Shown here piece by piece: positions 1-7,053 of a stretch of DNA of 8,230 nt. Below the pieces are notes generated by a model. The model was not told where the DNA came from and did no database searches. It worked only from the letters and a program-made list of their open reading frames with translations. A program made the translations under genes and the position numbers. The stretch's first letter is position 1; every line of letters begins with the position of its first letter. The stretch spans positions 1 through 8,230 of the forward strand of contig QHBL01000357.1 in assembly GCA_003244125.1 (NCBI GenBank), written 5' to 3'. Origin of the DNA: Chthoniobacterales bacterium (GTDB lineage: Bacteria > Verrucomicrobiota > Verrucomicrobiae > Chthoniobacterales > UBA10450).

Positions 1-2712
1 GAGGACAGCGGCAGCTACAACGGGCGTCCGTGCGAGGCCGCGCCGGCGGAATGGAGTGGCCGGCGCACAGAGTACCCGCGCGATGCGGCGATTCACATGC
101 TTTTTGAGCTGCAGGTGCAGCGTGCGCCGAATGCGACCGCGCTGGTTTTCGGTGAGACGCGCTGGAGTTACCTCGAGCTCAATCGCGCGGCGAATCGGCT
201 GGCGCGCCGATTACAAAAGCTCGGCGCCAGGCGCGACGTTCCAGTCTGCGTGTGGATGGAGCGCTCGCCCGAAATCGTGCTGGCGCTGCTGGCGATTCTG
301 AAAGCTGGTGGCACGTATGTTCCACTCGATCCGGCATATCCGGCGGAGCGTCGCGCCTTCACGCTCAACGACACGGGGGCGCCGGTGATTCTGACGCAGG
401 CGAAATTGTCATCCCAAGACGTCGCTCGGGATCACAGCGCGCTCACGGTGCTGTGCGTGGACGAGGAGAGTTTCGACGACGAATCCGATGCCAATCTTGA
501 TGTCGCCGTCGGCACCGAGGATCTCGCTTACATTATGTACACGTCGGGCTCGACCGGCGCCCCGAAAGGCGTCGCGGTTCCACATCGCGCTGTCGTTCGT
601 CTCGTAAAAAACACTGATTACGCATTCTTCACGCCCGACGAGACATTCCTCCAGCTGGCGCCCGTTTCGTTTGACGCATCCACTTTTGAGATCTGGGGCG
701 CGCTTTTGAACGGCGGAAAGCTTGTCATCATGCCGCCGGGTTCGCCGCCGCTGAAAGAGATCGGCAGCACAATTCGCGAGTGCGGCGTGACAACGCTGTG
801 GCTCACTTCCGGCTTGTTCAATGCGATGGTCGATGAGCGGCTGAACGATCTCCGGCCGTTGCGGCAGTTGCTTGCGGGCGGTGATGTTCTTTCCAGTACG
901 CACGTCGCGAAAGCATTCGCGGCGTTGCCGAGCACGCGGCTGATCAATGGCTACGGCCCGACGGAGAGCACGACCTTCGCGTGCTGTCACACGATCACCG
1001 CGAATGATCTGGGCGGTGGTGCGATTCCTATCGGCACACCGATTGCCAACACGACGGCACATATTCTCGACCAGAAACTGAAGCAGGTGCCAACTGGCGT
1101 GACCGGTGAATTGTGCATCGGCGGTGATGGTCTCGCGCGCGGTTACTGGCATCGTGCTGAGCTAACGAGGGAGAGATTCGTTAACGATCCGTTTAGCCCC
1201 GAATCTGATGCGCGCCTTTACAAAACCGGAGATCTGGCGCGCTGGCGAGAAGATGGCGTGATCGAGTTCCTCGGCCGCGCTGATAATCAAATCAAGCTGC
1301 GCGGTTTTCGCATTGAGCCGGGAGAAATCGAGACGGCATGCAGGCAACAACCAGGCGTACGCGATTGCGCCGTGATCCTGCGCCGGAGCCGCTCGGGCGA
1401 GAAGCAACTCGTCGCTTACGTCGTGAGCGATGGATCGACAGCCGCGCTGCGCGATGCGCTGAAGAAATCCCTGCCTGATTACATGCTGCCTGCGGCCCTG
1501 GTTTCGTTACCGTCGTTGCCGCGCACGCCCAATGGCAAACTCGATCGCGACGCGCTGCCTTCGCCCGAGGGCGCGAACGAGAGCAATGGCGCCGTGCGTC
1601 CGTATCTCAGCCTGCAAGTCCAGTTGGTGGAAATCTGGCAGGAGCTGCTGGGAACTCGCGGCATCGGTATTCGCGACGACTTCTTTGAGCTAGGCGGCAA
1701 TTCGCTTCTCGCACTGCGGCTCTTGCATCGCGCCGAAGTCGTTTCCGGGAAGGCGATCCTTCCCGCGGTCTTCTTTAGCGATCCGACAATCGAATTTCTC
1801 GCGGCTGAGCTCGCGCGACAAGCCAACGACGAAGCGCCTGCGGTTTTGAAAGTCAACGAGCGCGGCGCAGACACACCTTTCTTCTATTTGCACGGCGATC
1901 TGTTCGGTGGCGGCTTTTATAGCTCGAAGCTCTCGCGCGCGCTTGGATCGGAGCGGCCATTTTACGTGTTGCCGCCGGTCCATGTGCGCACCCGGTCCCA
2001 CGCGCTCAGCATCGAAGAAATGGCGGGGGAGCACTTACAGACACTGCGAACGGTGCGGCCGCACGGCCCGTACGTCATCGGCGGTTTCTGCCTCGGCGGC
2101 ATCGTCGCCTACGAGCTTGCGCAACAACTCGCCGCCGGCGGTGAGACAGTCGAAATGCTTCTGCTCATCGACGCGGAACCGAGCGACAGAACACTGCGCG
2201 CGACGCGGCTGCTTTGCGAGCTATTCGGCCATTGGTTGGGCTGGGAAGAGCCGGCGCAATTGAACCAATTCCGGCGCTGGTGGCTGCGGCGCGAGCAATT
2301 GGAGTTATGGCAGAAAGCGGATAAGCGGACGCAGTGGCGCTTAGCTTTTCGGCAATTGCGGAAGCTAACTCGCAAAAGCCGTTCGCGACAGGAGCAAGCC
2401 GCTTCCGTTTGCACGAGTTCTCCGGAAAAGCGACGCGATGTGCCTTCTACGTTTCTGTGGGCCGCGGCCGGTTATCGTCCGCGCGAATACCACGGACCGA
2501 TGGTTGTGCTGCTTTCGGAAGATTTGCTCCATCGCGGCGATCATCTCGAAGAGGCTTGGACAGGTCTCGCGGCGAAAGCTTCCGTCCGTTCCCTCAGAGG
2601 CAGCCACCTCGAGTGCATCACGGCGCACGTGGATGATCTGGCGCAAACGATCGACACGTGCCTGCACCAAAGTGCGGAACCCGCATTCTCCAACGGCCGC
2701 GACACCCGCTAA
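1..2712 (+). CDS. Nonribosomal peptide synthetase, C-terminal A-PCP-TE module (5' partial)
   Basis: This is the terminal part of an NRPS that selects and adenylates one amino acid, loads it on a carrier domain and releases the finished peptide. The frame is open to the window edge, giving 903 residues here. The ATG at 97 is not the start: the residues before it (EYPRDAAIH) are the usual linker into an A domain. The adenylation domain spans about 25-525: A3 YTSGSTGAPKG at 180-190, A5 GYGPTES near 317-323, A7 YKTGDLARW, A8 GRADNQIKLRGFRIEPGE at 425-441, and A10 Lys513. All core motifs look intact. The PCP domain (about 535-605) has the phosphopantetheine serine S568 in LGGNS. The thioesterase (about 615-890) has GFCLGG with Cys697, Asp724 and His869 as the likely triad. 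No epimerase or methyltransferase domain is visible. A condensation domain may lie upstream. Released product unknown. Confidence 0.95.
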   Translation, partial: EDSGSYNGRPCEAAPAEWSGRRTEYPRDAAIHMLFELQVQRAPNATALVFGETRWSYLELNRAANRLARRLQKLGARRDVPVCVWMERSPEIVLALLAILKAGGTYVPLDPAYPAERRAFTLNDTGAPVILTQAKLSSQDVARDHSALTVLCVDEESFDDESDANLDVAVGTEDLAYIMYTSGSTGAPKGVAVPHRAVVRLVKNTDYAFFTPDETFLQLAPVSFDASTFEIWGALLNGGKLVIMPPGSPPLKEIGSTIRECGVTTLWLTSGLFNAMVDERLNDLRPLRQLLAGGDVLSSTHVAKAFAALPSTRLINGYGPTESTTFACCHTITANDLGGGAIPIGTPIANTTAHILDQKLKQVPTGVTGELCIGGDGLARGYWHRAELTRERFVNDPFSPESDARLYKTGDLARWREDGVIEFLGRADNQIKLRGFRIEPGEIETACRQQPGVRDCAVILRRSRSGEKQLVAYVVSDGSTAALRDALKKSLPDYMLPAALVSLPSLPRTPNGKLDRDALPSPEGANESNGAVRPYLSLQVQLVEIWQELLGTRGIGIRDDFFELGGNSLLALRLLHRAEVVSGKAILPAVFFSDPTIEFLAAELARQANDEAPAVLKVNERGADTPFFYLHGDLFGGGFYSSKLSRALGSERPFYVLPPVHVRTRSHALSIEEMAGEHLQTLRTVRPHGPYVIGGFCLGGIVAYELAQQLAAGGETVEMLLLIDAEPSDRTLRATRLLCELFGHWLGWEEPAQLNQFRRWWLRREQLELWQKADKRTQWRLAFRQLRKLTRKSRSRQEQAASVCTSSPEKRRDVPSTFLWAAAGYRPREYHGPMVVLLSEDLLHRGDHLEEAWTGLAAKASVRSLRGSHLECITAHVDDLAQTIDTCLHQSAEPAFSNGRDTR

Positions 2713-2719
2713 TGCGTCC

Positions 2720-3496
2720 ATGAGCGCGTCGCTGTCTTCCGCGCGACCGGCTGCGCTGCACAATCTGGAAAGTCTTCGATCTCCAGATCCCGGCATGGAG
2801 ATCTTCATCGGCAATGTCGGGGCGCTTTCGTCTCGTTATGTCATCGAGTTCAGCGCAATCCTGGGCGCGGCCGAACAGGAGCGGGCTGAACAATTTGTCT
2901 TCGAACGGGATCGCCATCGTTTTCGCGCGACGCGTATTTTGTTGCGTCAACTACTCGCCGCCGTGTTCGACCAATCTCCTTCCGACCTGGTTTTCCGATA
3001 CGGCCGGCGCGGCAAGCCCTACCTTGTCGGAGACCACGAAGATGGCCGCGGTTTATGCTTCAATCTTTCGCACTCAGGCGATTTCGCCGTTTTCGCTCTC
3101 GCTTGGAACCGCGAACTTGGAATCGATCTCGAAGCAATCGCGCCATCTCCCGCGCGTTCGGCGGAACTAAACACGCTTGCGCCGCGAATGTTTTCCCATC
3201 GGGAGCTCGCGATCTGGCGCGAGCTGTCCGATTGGCCACGCCAGCAAGAAGCTTTCTTTCGCGCCTGGGTGCGAAAGGAAGCTTTGCTCAAGGCGACCGG
3301 CCACGGACTGGCTGCTCCATTGCAAGAAATCGAAGTACTAAGTGGTGTCGAAGAAGGTGAGCCGACGTGGAACACGCAAATCGACCCATGGGAAGTGCAC
3401 GAGCTCTCAGCCCCTCGCGGCTTCGTTGCCGCACTGGCGTGCAAGCAACTTAGGCCCTCGTCTTCTTGCGGAGCAACTAAACTGTTCTTTAGATGA
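2720..3496 (+). CDS. Sfp-type 4'-phosphopantetheinyl transferase
   Basis: This enzyme transfers 4'-phosphopantetheine from CoA to the conserved serine of carrier domains, turning apo-PCP into the active holo form. The 258-residue length fits the Sfp/HetI/EntD group rather than the short AcpS type. Visible motifs are GKPY (98-101), NLSHSG (115-120), GIDLE (134-138, with the Mg-binding Asp136 and Glu138) and WVRKEALLK (from W183, with K186 and E187). The chosen ATG lies 7 bp after the NRPS stop, so the genes are almost certainly co-transcribed and perhaps translationally coupled; no clear Shine-Dalgarno is present. An in-frame ATG at 2795 (MEIFIGNV) is a credible alternative start, since many relatives begin near that segment. 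The frame is also open upstream into the NRPS, but those residues show no family match. The NRPS PCP is the obvious substrate; other carriers in the cell are possible. Confidence 0.93.
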   Translation: MSASLSSARPAALHNLESLRSPDPGMEIFIGNVGALSSRYVIEFSAILGAAEQERAEQFVFERDRHRFRATRILLRQLLAAVFDQSPSDLVFRYGRRGKPYLVGDHEDGRGLCFNLSHSGDFAVFALAWNRELGIDLEAIAPSPARSAELNTLAPRMFSHRELAIWRELSDWPRQQEAFFRAWVRKEALLKATGHGLAAPLQEIEVLSGVEEGEPTWNTQIDPWEVHELSAPRGFVAALACKQLRPSSSCGATKLFFR

Positions 3497-3601
3497 AGGG
3501 CCTCAGGGCGCGCGCGAATATACAAAGCAATAGGCCCCACTCGAAAATGTGAGATGCTATTTTTTACCGCAGTGAGCCGGCGGGAAGAAACAAACGACAC
3601 G
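3497..3601. other. Convergent intergenic gap between PPTase and anti-sigma genes
   Basis: This 105-bp gap lies between two stop codons facing each other. It holds a 6-bp inverted repeat, GGGCCT at 3498-3503 and AGGCCC at 3532-3537, separated by 28 bases. A run of six T follows at 3560-3565. The repeat is short, has a wide loop and sits far from the T run, so it is only a weak terminator candidate. No small gene is evident. Confidence 0.3.
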
Positions 3602-4522
3602 TTACAAGTTCCCAGCCAGAACGATCGGACCCTGTGCTTTTGTTACTCCACCTTTGCGTTCGAGACTGACGAGAAAAGCTTTAGCTGAGGTCACTCGCGC
3701 ATTGGGCCGGAAAACGATCTCGGCGTTCCCGCTCTTTGTCACACTGAAGACGCCGCCATTTACCGGATCTTTATAATTCGGGTCGGCAATCCAGAGCTGG
3801 TAATCCTGATCTGTCCTATTGGGCGGGAGATCTTCCGCTCGTAAAACTCCCTGCTGTTTTGCCGTGTCCCAAGTAATAGTCGCGAGAGCTTGCGGAGCCG
3901 TACTCAGCTTGGAGGTGAGGGTAGCAACAATGACGTTAGCGTTACGTTCGAAGGCAGAGACGCGGTCCTTCAAAGCATCCCGGTCGGCGGTTAACTTAGC
4001 TGCCTCGACGCGCGACTCTTCGTTCTCCTTCTCCAGCTGGGCAATCTTTCTTGTCAACGCATCTCGCTCGGCACTGAGTCTCGCGATTTGTACTTGGGCG
4101 GAGTTAGCTTGCTCATGGCTGAAGTTCATCTCATTCAGCGCACCTTCTCGTTGCTTGTTAAGGCTTGCTATCTGTTGCGCCTGCGCGGCGATCGTTCGGG
4201 AAAATTTCGTTCTGCCGAAGAGAAGGAGAGTGCAACACAGCGCGAGCGCGGCGGCGATCGCCCATGGCACCCAATTCGTGAACACACTCGCATGTTCCCG
4301 CCGTGGTCCGGTTTGCTTCATCACCGCAGTTTTCAGGGCCGGCGGCACGACCTCCGGAGGAGCGGCGAACGCCAGCGTCCCAGCTGCCTCGCGCAACTCA
4401 TGGACAAGATCGCGCAGCTCGGGATCAGCTGTCATCGCAGCTGCAAAGCCAGCTACTTCCGTCCCCTCGAGAAGTCCAAGGACGTAGAGTGCGGCCTGAT
4501 CCTGTTGTTCCTCGGCTATCAT
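3602..4522 (-). CDS. Membrane anti-sigma factor, RskA-like C-terminal domain
   Basis: This is probably the anti-sigma partner of the ECF sigma factor encoded just upstream; it would hold the sigma factor at the inner membrane until a signal releases it. In its 306 residues, a cytoplasmic N-terminal part (1-80) contains LYVLGLLEG and DPELRDLVHELREAAG, typical of RskA-type anti-sigma factors. One membrane helix lies at about 84-103. A charged heptad-rich coiled coil covers about 110-192, and a C-terminal domain (about 198-305) contains YQLWIADP, as in RskA-like proteins. I see no HxxxCxxC zinc motif. Its ATG overlaps the sigma stop as ATGA at 4519-4522, a strong sign of coupled translation and 1:1 production. 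The positive charge before the helix fits a cytoplasmic N-terminus with the coiled coil outside. The activating signal is unknown. Confidence 0.88.
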   Translation of the reverse strand: MIAEEQQDQAALYVLGLLEGTEVAGFAAAMTADPELRDLVHELREAAGTLAFAAPPEVVPPALKTAVMKQTGPRREHASVFTNWVPWAIAAALALCCTLLLFGRTKFSRTIAAQAQQIASLNKQREGALNEMNFSHEQANSAQVQIARLSAERDALTRKIAQLEKENEESRVEAAKLTADRDALKDRVSAFERNANVIVATLTSKLSTAPQALATITWDTAKQQGVLRAEDLPPNRTDQDYQLWIADPNYKDPVNGGVFSVTKSGNAEIVFRPNARVTSAKAFLVSLERKGGVTKAQGPIVLAGNL

Positions 4523-5079
4523 TTCATGCTTTGCCGTAACTTAAGTAATCCTCGGCGGATTCGCGCCTTCACTGTCCCGAGGGGATGGTTCAATCGCGCT
4601 GCAATTTCTTCATGGGTCAACGCGGTGAAGAAGGCTAGCTCGAGTGCCTCTCGTTGCTCGGGGGGTAGTTCAGCCACGGCTGAGCGGACGCGCGCTGCTT
4701 CTTCCTTTCTCTCCATGATATCCGCGCTGCTTTCCACCGTAGATGCAATCTCGCTCTTTTCTTGCGACTCCTCCGCCAGCCGGCCGCGGCGGGCTCGCGC
4801 ACGCAACCGATCAATGACTCGGCTGCGTGTCAGTAAGACAGCCCAGGTAAAGACACTACTTTGCCGATGATCGTAATGAGCGGCGCGTCGCCAGATCTGG
4901 ATAAAGGCATCCTGCACCGCATCCTGGGCTTCATTGGAGTCGCCCAGCATCTTGTAAGCAACCGAATAAAGCGGCGGGGCAAGCCGGTCGAAGAGCAATG
5001 CAAAGGAGCTATGATCCCCGCGCGCAGTCGCCGTGATCAACTCCAAGTCCAACTCCTCTTGCGCCGATAGTTCCCTCAT
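4519..5079 (-). CDS. ECF-family RNA polymerase sigma factor
   Basis: This alternative sigma factor directs RNA polymerase to a small stress or envelope regulon. The 186 residues have the two-domain ECF layout. Region 2 is at about 24-96, with FDRLAPPLYSVAYKMLGD and the core-binding/-10 stretch around AQDAVQDAFIQIWRRA. Region 4 is at about 128-182, with LPPEQREALELAFF and a helix-turn-helix at THEEIAARLNHPLGTVKAR. A Glu/Ser-rich linker (about 101-127) separates them. The resemblance to SigK-like ECFs fits the RskA-like partner. The ATG at 5079 gives the usual distance from start to region 2; a nearby upstream ATG is out of frame. No C-terminal extension is present, so control most likely comes from the overlapping anti-sigma gene. 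The promoter must lie in the gap shared with the divergent ferritin-like gene. Confidence 0.95.
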   Translation of the reverse strand: MRELSAQEELDLELITATARGDHSSFALLFDRLAPPLYSVAYKMLGDSNEAQDAVQDAFIQIWRRAAHYDHRQSSVFTWAVLLTRSRVIDRLRARARRGRLAEESQEKSEIASTVESSADIMERKEEAARVRSAVAELPPEQREALELAFFTALTHEEIAARLNHPLGTVKARIRRGLLKLRQSMK

Positions 5080-5320
5080 CGACCGAATGAGCCATTAGGT
5101 GAACTTCGGCCCAGACACAACTCTAAAAGATCGACCGGGTGGAGTTACAACAAAGAATTGTGTCATTACCCACTCGGCTAAGAGAGGGGCAGTTATACGT
5201 CGCCTTCGGCTAATTAGATGCAATTTTATGAGCCTAATCCCACTGGCGGAAAATAGAGGAGTTTTCGTTATTTCTTTCTCATCCAAAAGCTCGCCAGATA
5301 CGTAAGCCATAGGTGGAGGG
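5080..5320. promoter_or_regulatory. Divergent promoter region between sigma operon and ferritin-like gene
   Basis: This 241-bp region has no convincing gene and is more AT-rich than its neighbours. It must hold promoters for the leftward sigma/anti-sigma operon and for the rightward ferritin-like gene. An exact 8-bp direct repeat, TCGGCTAA, occurs at 5174-5181 and 5206-5213, with starts 32 bp apart, about three helical turns. The palindrome CTAATTAG lies at 5210-5217. A -10-like TATAAC reads leftward at about 5192-5197, but no -35 at good spacing goes with it. A purine-rich AGGTGGAGGG at 5311-5320 just before the ferritin-like ATG is a ribosome-binding candidate. Short frames that read through on both strands here have no family match. 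Confidence 0.5.
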
Positions 5321-6280
5321 ATGGCGGCGAATCGCCATCGCGTCCAAACTCAACCGCATTCTATGAACATCGACTTAATTACTGATCATCTCACATCTTC
5401 AGCCGGAACGAGCCGTCGCGAAATAATCAAACGTCTCGGTCTCGGTGCTGCCGGTTTAACTGGCCTGAAATTACTTACTTCGGTCGCGGGCGCGCAGGAG
5501 ACAACTTCCGCGGCTGCCAGTGCGAACGACATTGCCGTCTTGCAGTTTGCTTTGAACTTGGAATACCTGGAGGCGGAGTATTACACCTATGCTGTTTCTG
5601 GGCATGGGATAGCGGAGGCTGGAGTGGGTGTAAACGGCAAAGGCAAATTCGGCCCTACCCTCATCAAGTCGAACCCGAAGGTGCCGTTCGACAACGACAT
5701 TATCCGGAATTATGCCTGGGAGATAGCTCAGGACGAGCGCGCTCACGTTCAGTTTATCCGAGAGACGTTGCAGTCATTGGGAGTTACGCCAGTAGCCAAA
5801 CCGGCGATTGATTTGCAGGAGAGCTGGAACGCCCTGGCCAAAGCTGCCGGCATCGGTTCGAGCTTTGATCCTTTCGCCAGCACGATCAACTTTCTACTTG
5901 GCGCGTTCGTCTTCGAAGACGTGGGCGTGACCGCTTATCGGGGTGCAGCTCCTTTGCTTACTAACAAGACGATCTTGAGTGCGGCGGCCGGCATTCTCGG
6001 CACGGAAGCTTATCACGCCGGCAACATCCGCACGGTGCTCATCGGTAAGGATAGCTACGGCATCAATGGCACTGTTAGAAAGATATCGGACCTGCGCGAT
6101 GCGCTCGACGGCGCCGTCGATGACGACCAGGGTATTGTTTACAATGGCCTGCAGAATCTCGTGCCAACCGACGATAACGGAATCGTCTTCGCGCGCACAG
6201 CACGGCAGGTCTTGAACATCGTTTACTTCGCCCCCGGAGCGAATGCGGGTGGATTCTTCCCGAACGGGATCAACTCCTAA
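5321..6280 (+). CDS. Tat-exported ferritin-like domain protein
   Basis: This is a secreted protein with a ferritin-like four-helix bundle, expected to bind two metal ions; its substrate is not known. The N-terminus carries a twin-arginine signal: SRREIIK at 31-37, a hydrophobic stretch from about 39 to 57 and a likely cut after AGA near residue 58. The protein should therefore be exported folded to the periplasm or cell surface. The bundle helices offer a full set of candidate metal ligands: E81/E84/E86 in [10 protein letters not shown]139 and H142 in ERAH, E199 in FVFEDVG, and E229 and H232 in EAYH. The 319 residues fit this ferritin-like (PF13668-type) group. The start is uncertain: ATG 5321 sits only 2-3 bases after a GGAGG-like site, while in-frame ATG 5363 ([10 protein letters not shown]) gives a more usual Tat signal length but has no visible ribosome site. 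Being divergent from the sigma operon suggests shared control, perhaps in oxidative or metal stress. Confidence 0.87.
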   Translation: MAANRHRVQTQPHSMNIDLITDHLTSSAGTSRREIIKRLGLGAAGLTGLKLLTSVAGAQETTSAAASANDIAVLQFALNLEYLEAEYYTYAVSGHGIAEAGVGVNGKGKFGPTLIKSNPKVPFDNDIIRNYAWEIAQDERAHVQFIRETLQSLGVTPVAKPAIDLQESWNALAKAAGIGSSFDPFASTINFLLGAFVFEDVGVTAYRGAAPLLTNKTILSAAAGILGTEAYHAGNIRTVLIGKDSYGINGTVRKISDLRDALDGAVDDDQGIVYNGLQNLVPTDDNGIVFARTARQVLNIVYFAPGANAGGFFPNGINS

Positions 6281-6299
6281 GTCCAGATAGTTGGTCGTG

Positions 6300-6340
6300 G
6301 TTGCGAGCCCCGTCCGTTCCCTTTCGGGCGGGGCCGCAAC
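6300..6340. terminator. Strong hairpin between convergent genes, likely bidirectional terminator
   Basis: The left arm, GTTGCG (6300-6305) plus GCCCCGTCCG (6307-6316), pairs with CGGGCGGGGC (6325-6334) plus CGCAAC (6335-6340). This gives a 16-bp stem with one G-U pair, a single bulged A at 6306 and an 8-base loop. It starts 19 bases after the ferritin-like stop and ends 16 bases before the acyltransferase stop on the other strand. Neither side has a T run, so it is not a classic intrinsic terminator. It may stop transcription weakly, protect 3' ends or block read-through from both sides. Confidence 0.7.
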
Positions 6341-6356
6341 GCGCGCCAGCGATAGT

Positions 6357-7052
6357 TCAGGTCTGGCGTCGCGAATAGGCCGAAAACGGCCCATCAGTTT
6401 CCAGCGTCTTTATTACCGTGCTGAGATAGACGGACTCCGGATAGAACGATTTGTATTTCGTGATCTCGGCCCGATTCAATACTTTGAAGCCATAGCGCTC
6501 AAAAAGCTTCTCTCCGCGCCGGCTCTCGAACGTTACCATTTGCCCATAAACGCTGCGTTCGCCGCATTGATAGAGGTAACGAAAGTATGCGCCAAAGAGC
6601 GCACGTGTGGTTGAGACTCTGCGCGCTTCCGGAAGGAGGTTGATGTGAAAATGAGGCGTGAAACGCGGCGCCGCCGGCACTTCGCGCCATCCGTACCAAA
6701 GCACCCAGCGGATGAATTTGCGCGAGCGCGCGTTGTAGCGCGGGTAACGCAGAAGGGCGCGAAAGAAGAGCACGACGTTTTGCTGAATCGAGTAAAGTTG
6801 GTTCTGGAGCGGCTTGCGCGAGCCGAGCAGATATCCACGAATTTCGCCCTCAATCTCCAGCACGAAGGAAGATTCCGGCTCGTGGTCGGTGTAGTAGGTC
6901 GTTAGGAAATCGGCGAACAACTCCCGGTCCTCGAAGATCGGATCGATCGGCTCACCTAAAAATCCGGTGGCGCAACAAAGGTCACGCACGGCCGCGCGAT
7001 CGCAGCGGCGATAAGAGCGAATAGTGTAAGCCGGTGCTGTCTTCGATTCCAT
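6357..7052 (-). CDS. GNAT-family N-acetyltransferase-like protein
   Basis: This is probably an acyl-CoA-dependent transferase; the acceptor is unknown. The 231 residues read as a GNAT fold: YTIRSYRRCDRAAVRDLC at the N-terminus (strand 1/helix 1), FVLEIEGEIRGYLLGS (61-78) as the central strands, HFHINLLPEARR (134-145) as the strand leading into the CoA loop, and FESRRGEKLFERYGFKVL (175-192) as the C-terminal motif. The R/Q-x-x-G-x-G/A loop is degenerate: after Arg144 the glycine positions are Ser147 and Thr149, so CoA binding may be altered or lost. The frame is open to 7163, inside the glycosyltransferase gene, but the ATG at 7052 starts one base after that gene's stop and gives a normal GNAT N-terminus. 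Tight linkage suggests a role in modifying the sugar product of the glycosyltransferase or a related glycolipid. Confidence 0.8.
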   Translation of the reverse strand: MESKTAPAYTIRSYRRCDRAAVRDLCCATGFLGEPIDPIFEDRELFADFLTTYYTDHEPESSFVLEIEGEIRGYLLGSRKPLQNQLYSIQQNVVLFFRALLRYPRYNARSRKFIRWVLWYGWREVPAAPRFTPHFHINLLPEARRVSTTRALFGAYFRYLYQCGERSVYGQMVTFESRRGEKLFERYGFKVLNRAEITKYKSFYPESVYLSTVIKTLETDGPFSAYSRRQT

Positions 7053-7053
7053 C

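Noticed and set aside
97..99. ATG at 97 as start of the NRPS gene
   Set aside because: The frame is open to base 1, and the preceding residues EYPRDAAIH form the typical A-domain entry; this Met is internal, at a place where relatives often have Glu.
409..1152. 247-residue open frame on the minus strand within the adenylation domain
   Set aside because: It is antisense to well-conserved A-domain motifs, has no recognisable domain and is expected by chance in high-GC coding DNA.
2438..2719. Upstream extension of the PPTase frame into the NRPS thioesterase
   Set aside because: Those residues do not resemble PPTases and overlap the conserved TE histidine region; the start just after the NRPS stop is more likely.
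3819..4870. Plus-strand open frames of 222 and 260 residues opposite the sigma/anti-sigma genes
   Set aside because: They are antisense to clear sigma and anti-sigma domains, with low-complexity Ser/Arg/Ala-rich sequences and no family match.
5095..5310. Two opposite-strand frames of about 70 codons in the divergent intergenic region
   Set aside because: They mirror each other over the same DNA, lack family match and ribosome sites, and the region is needed for promoters.
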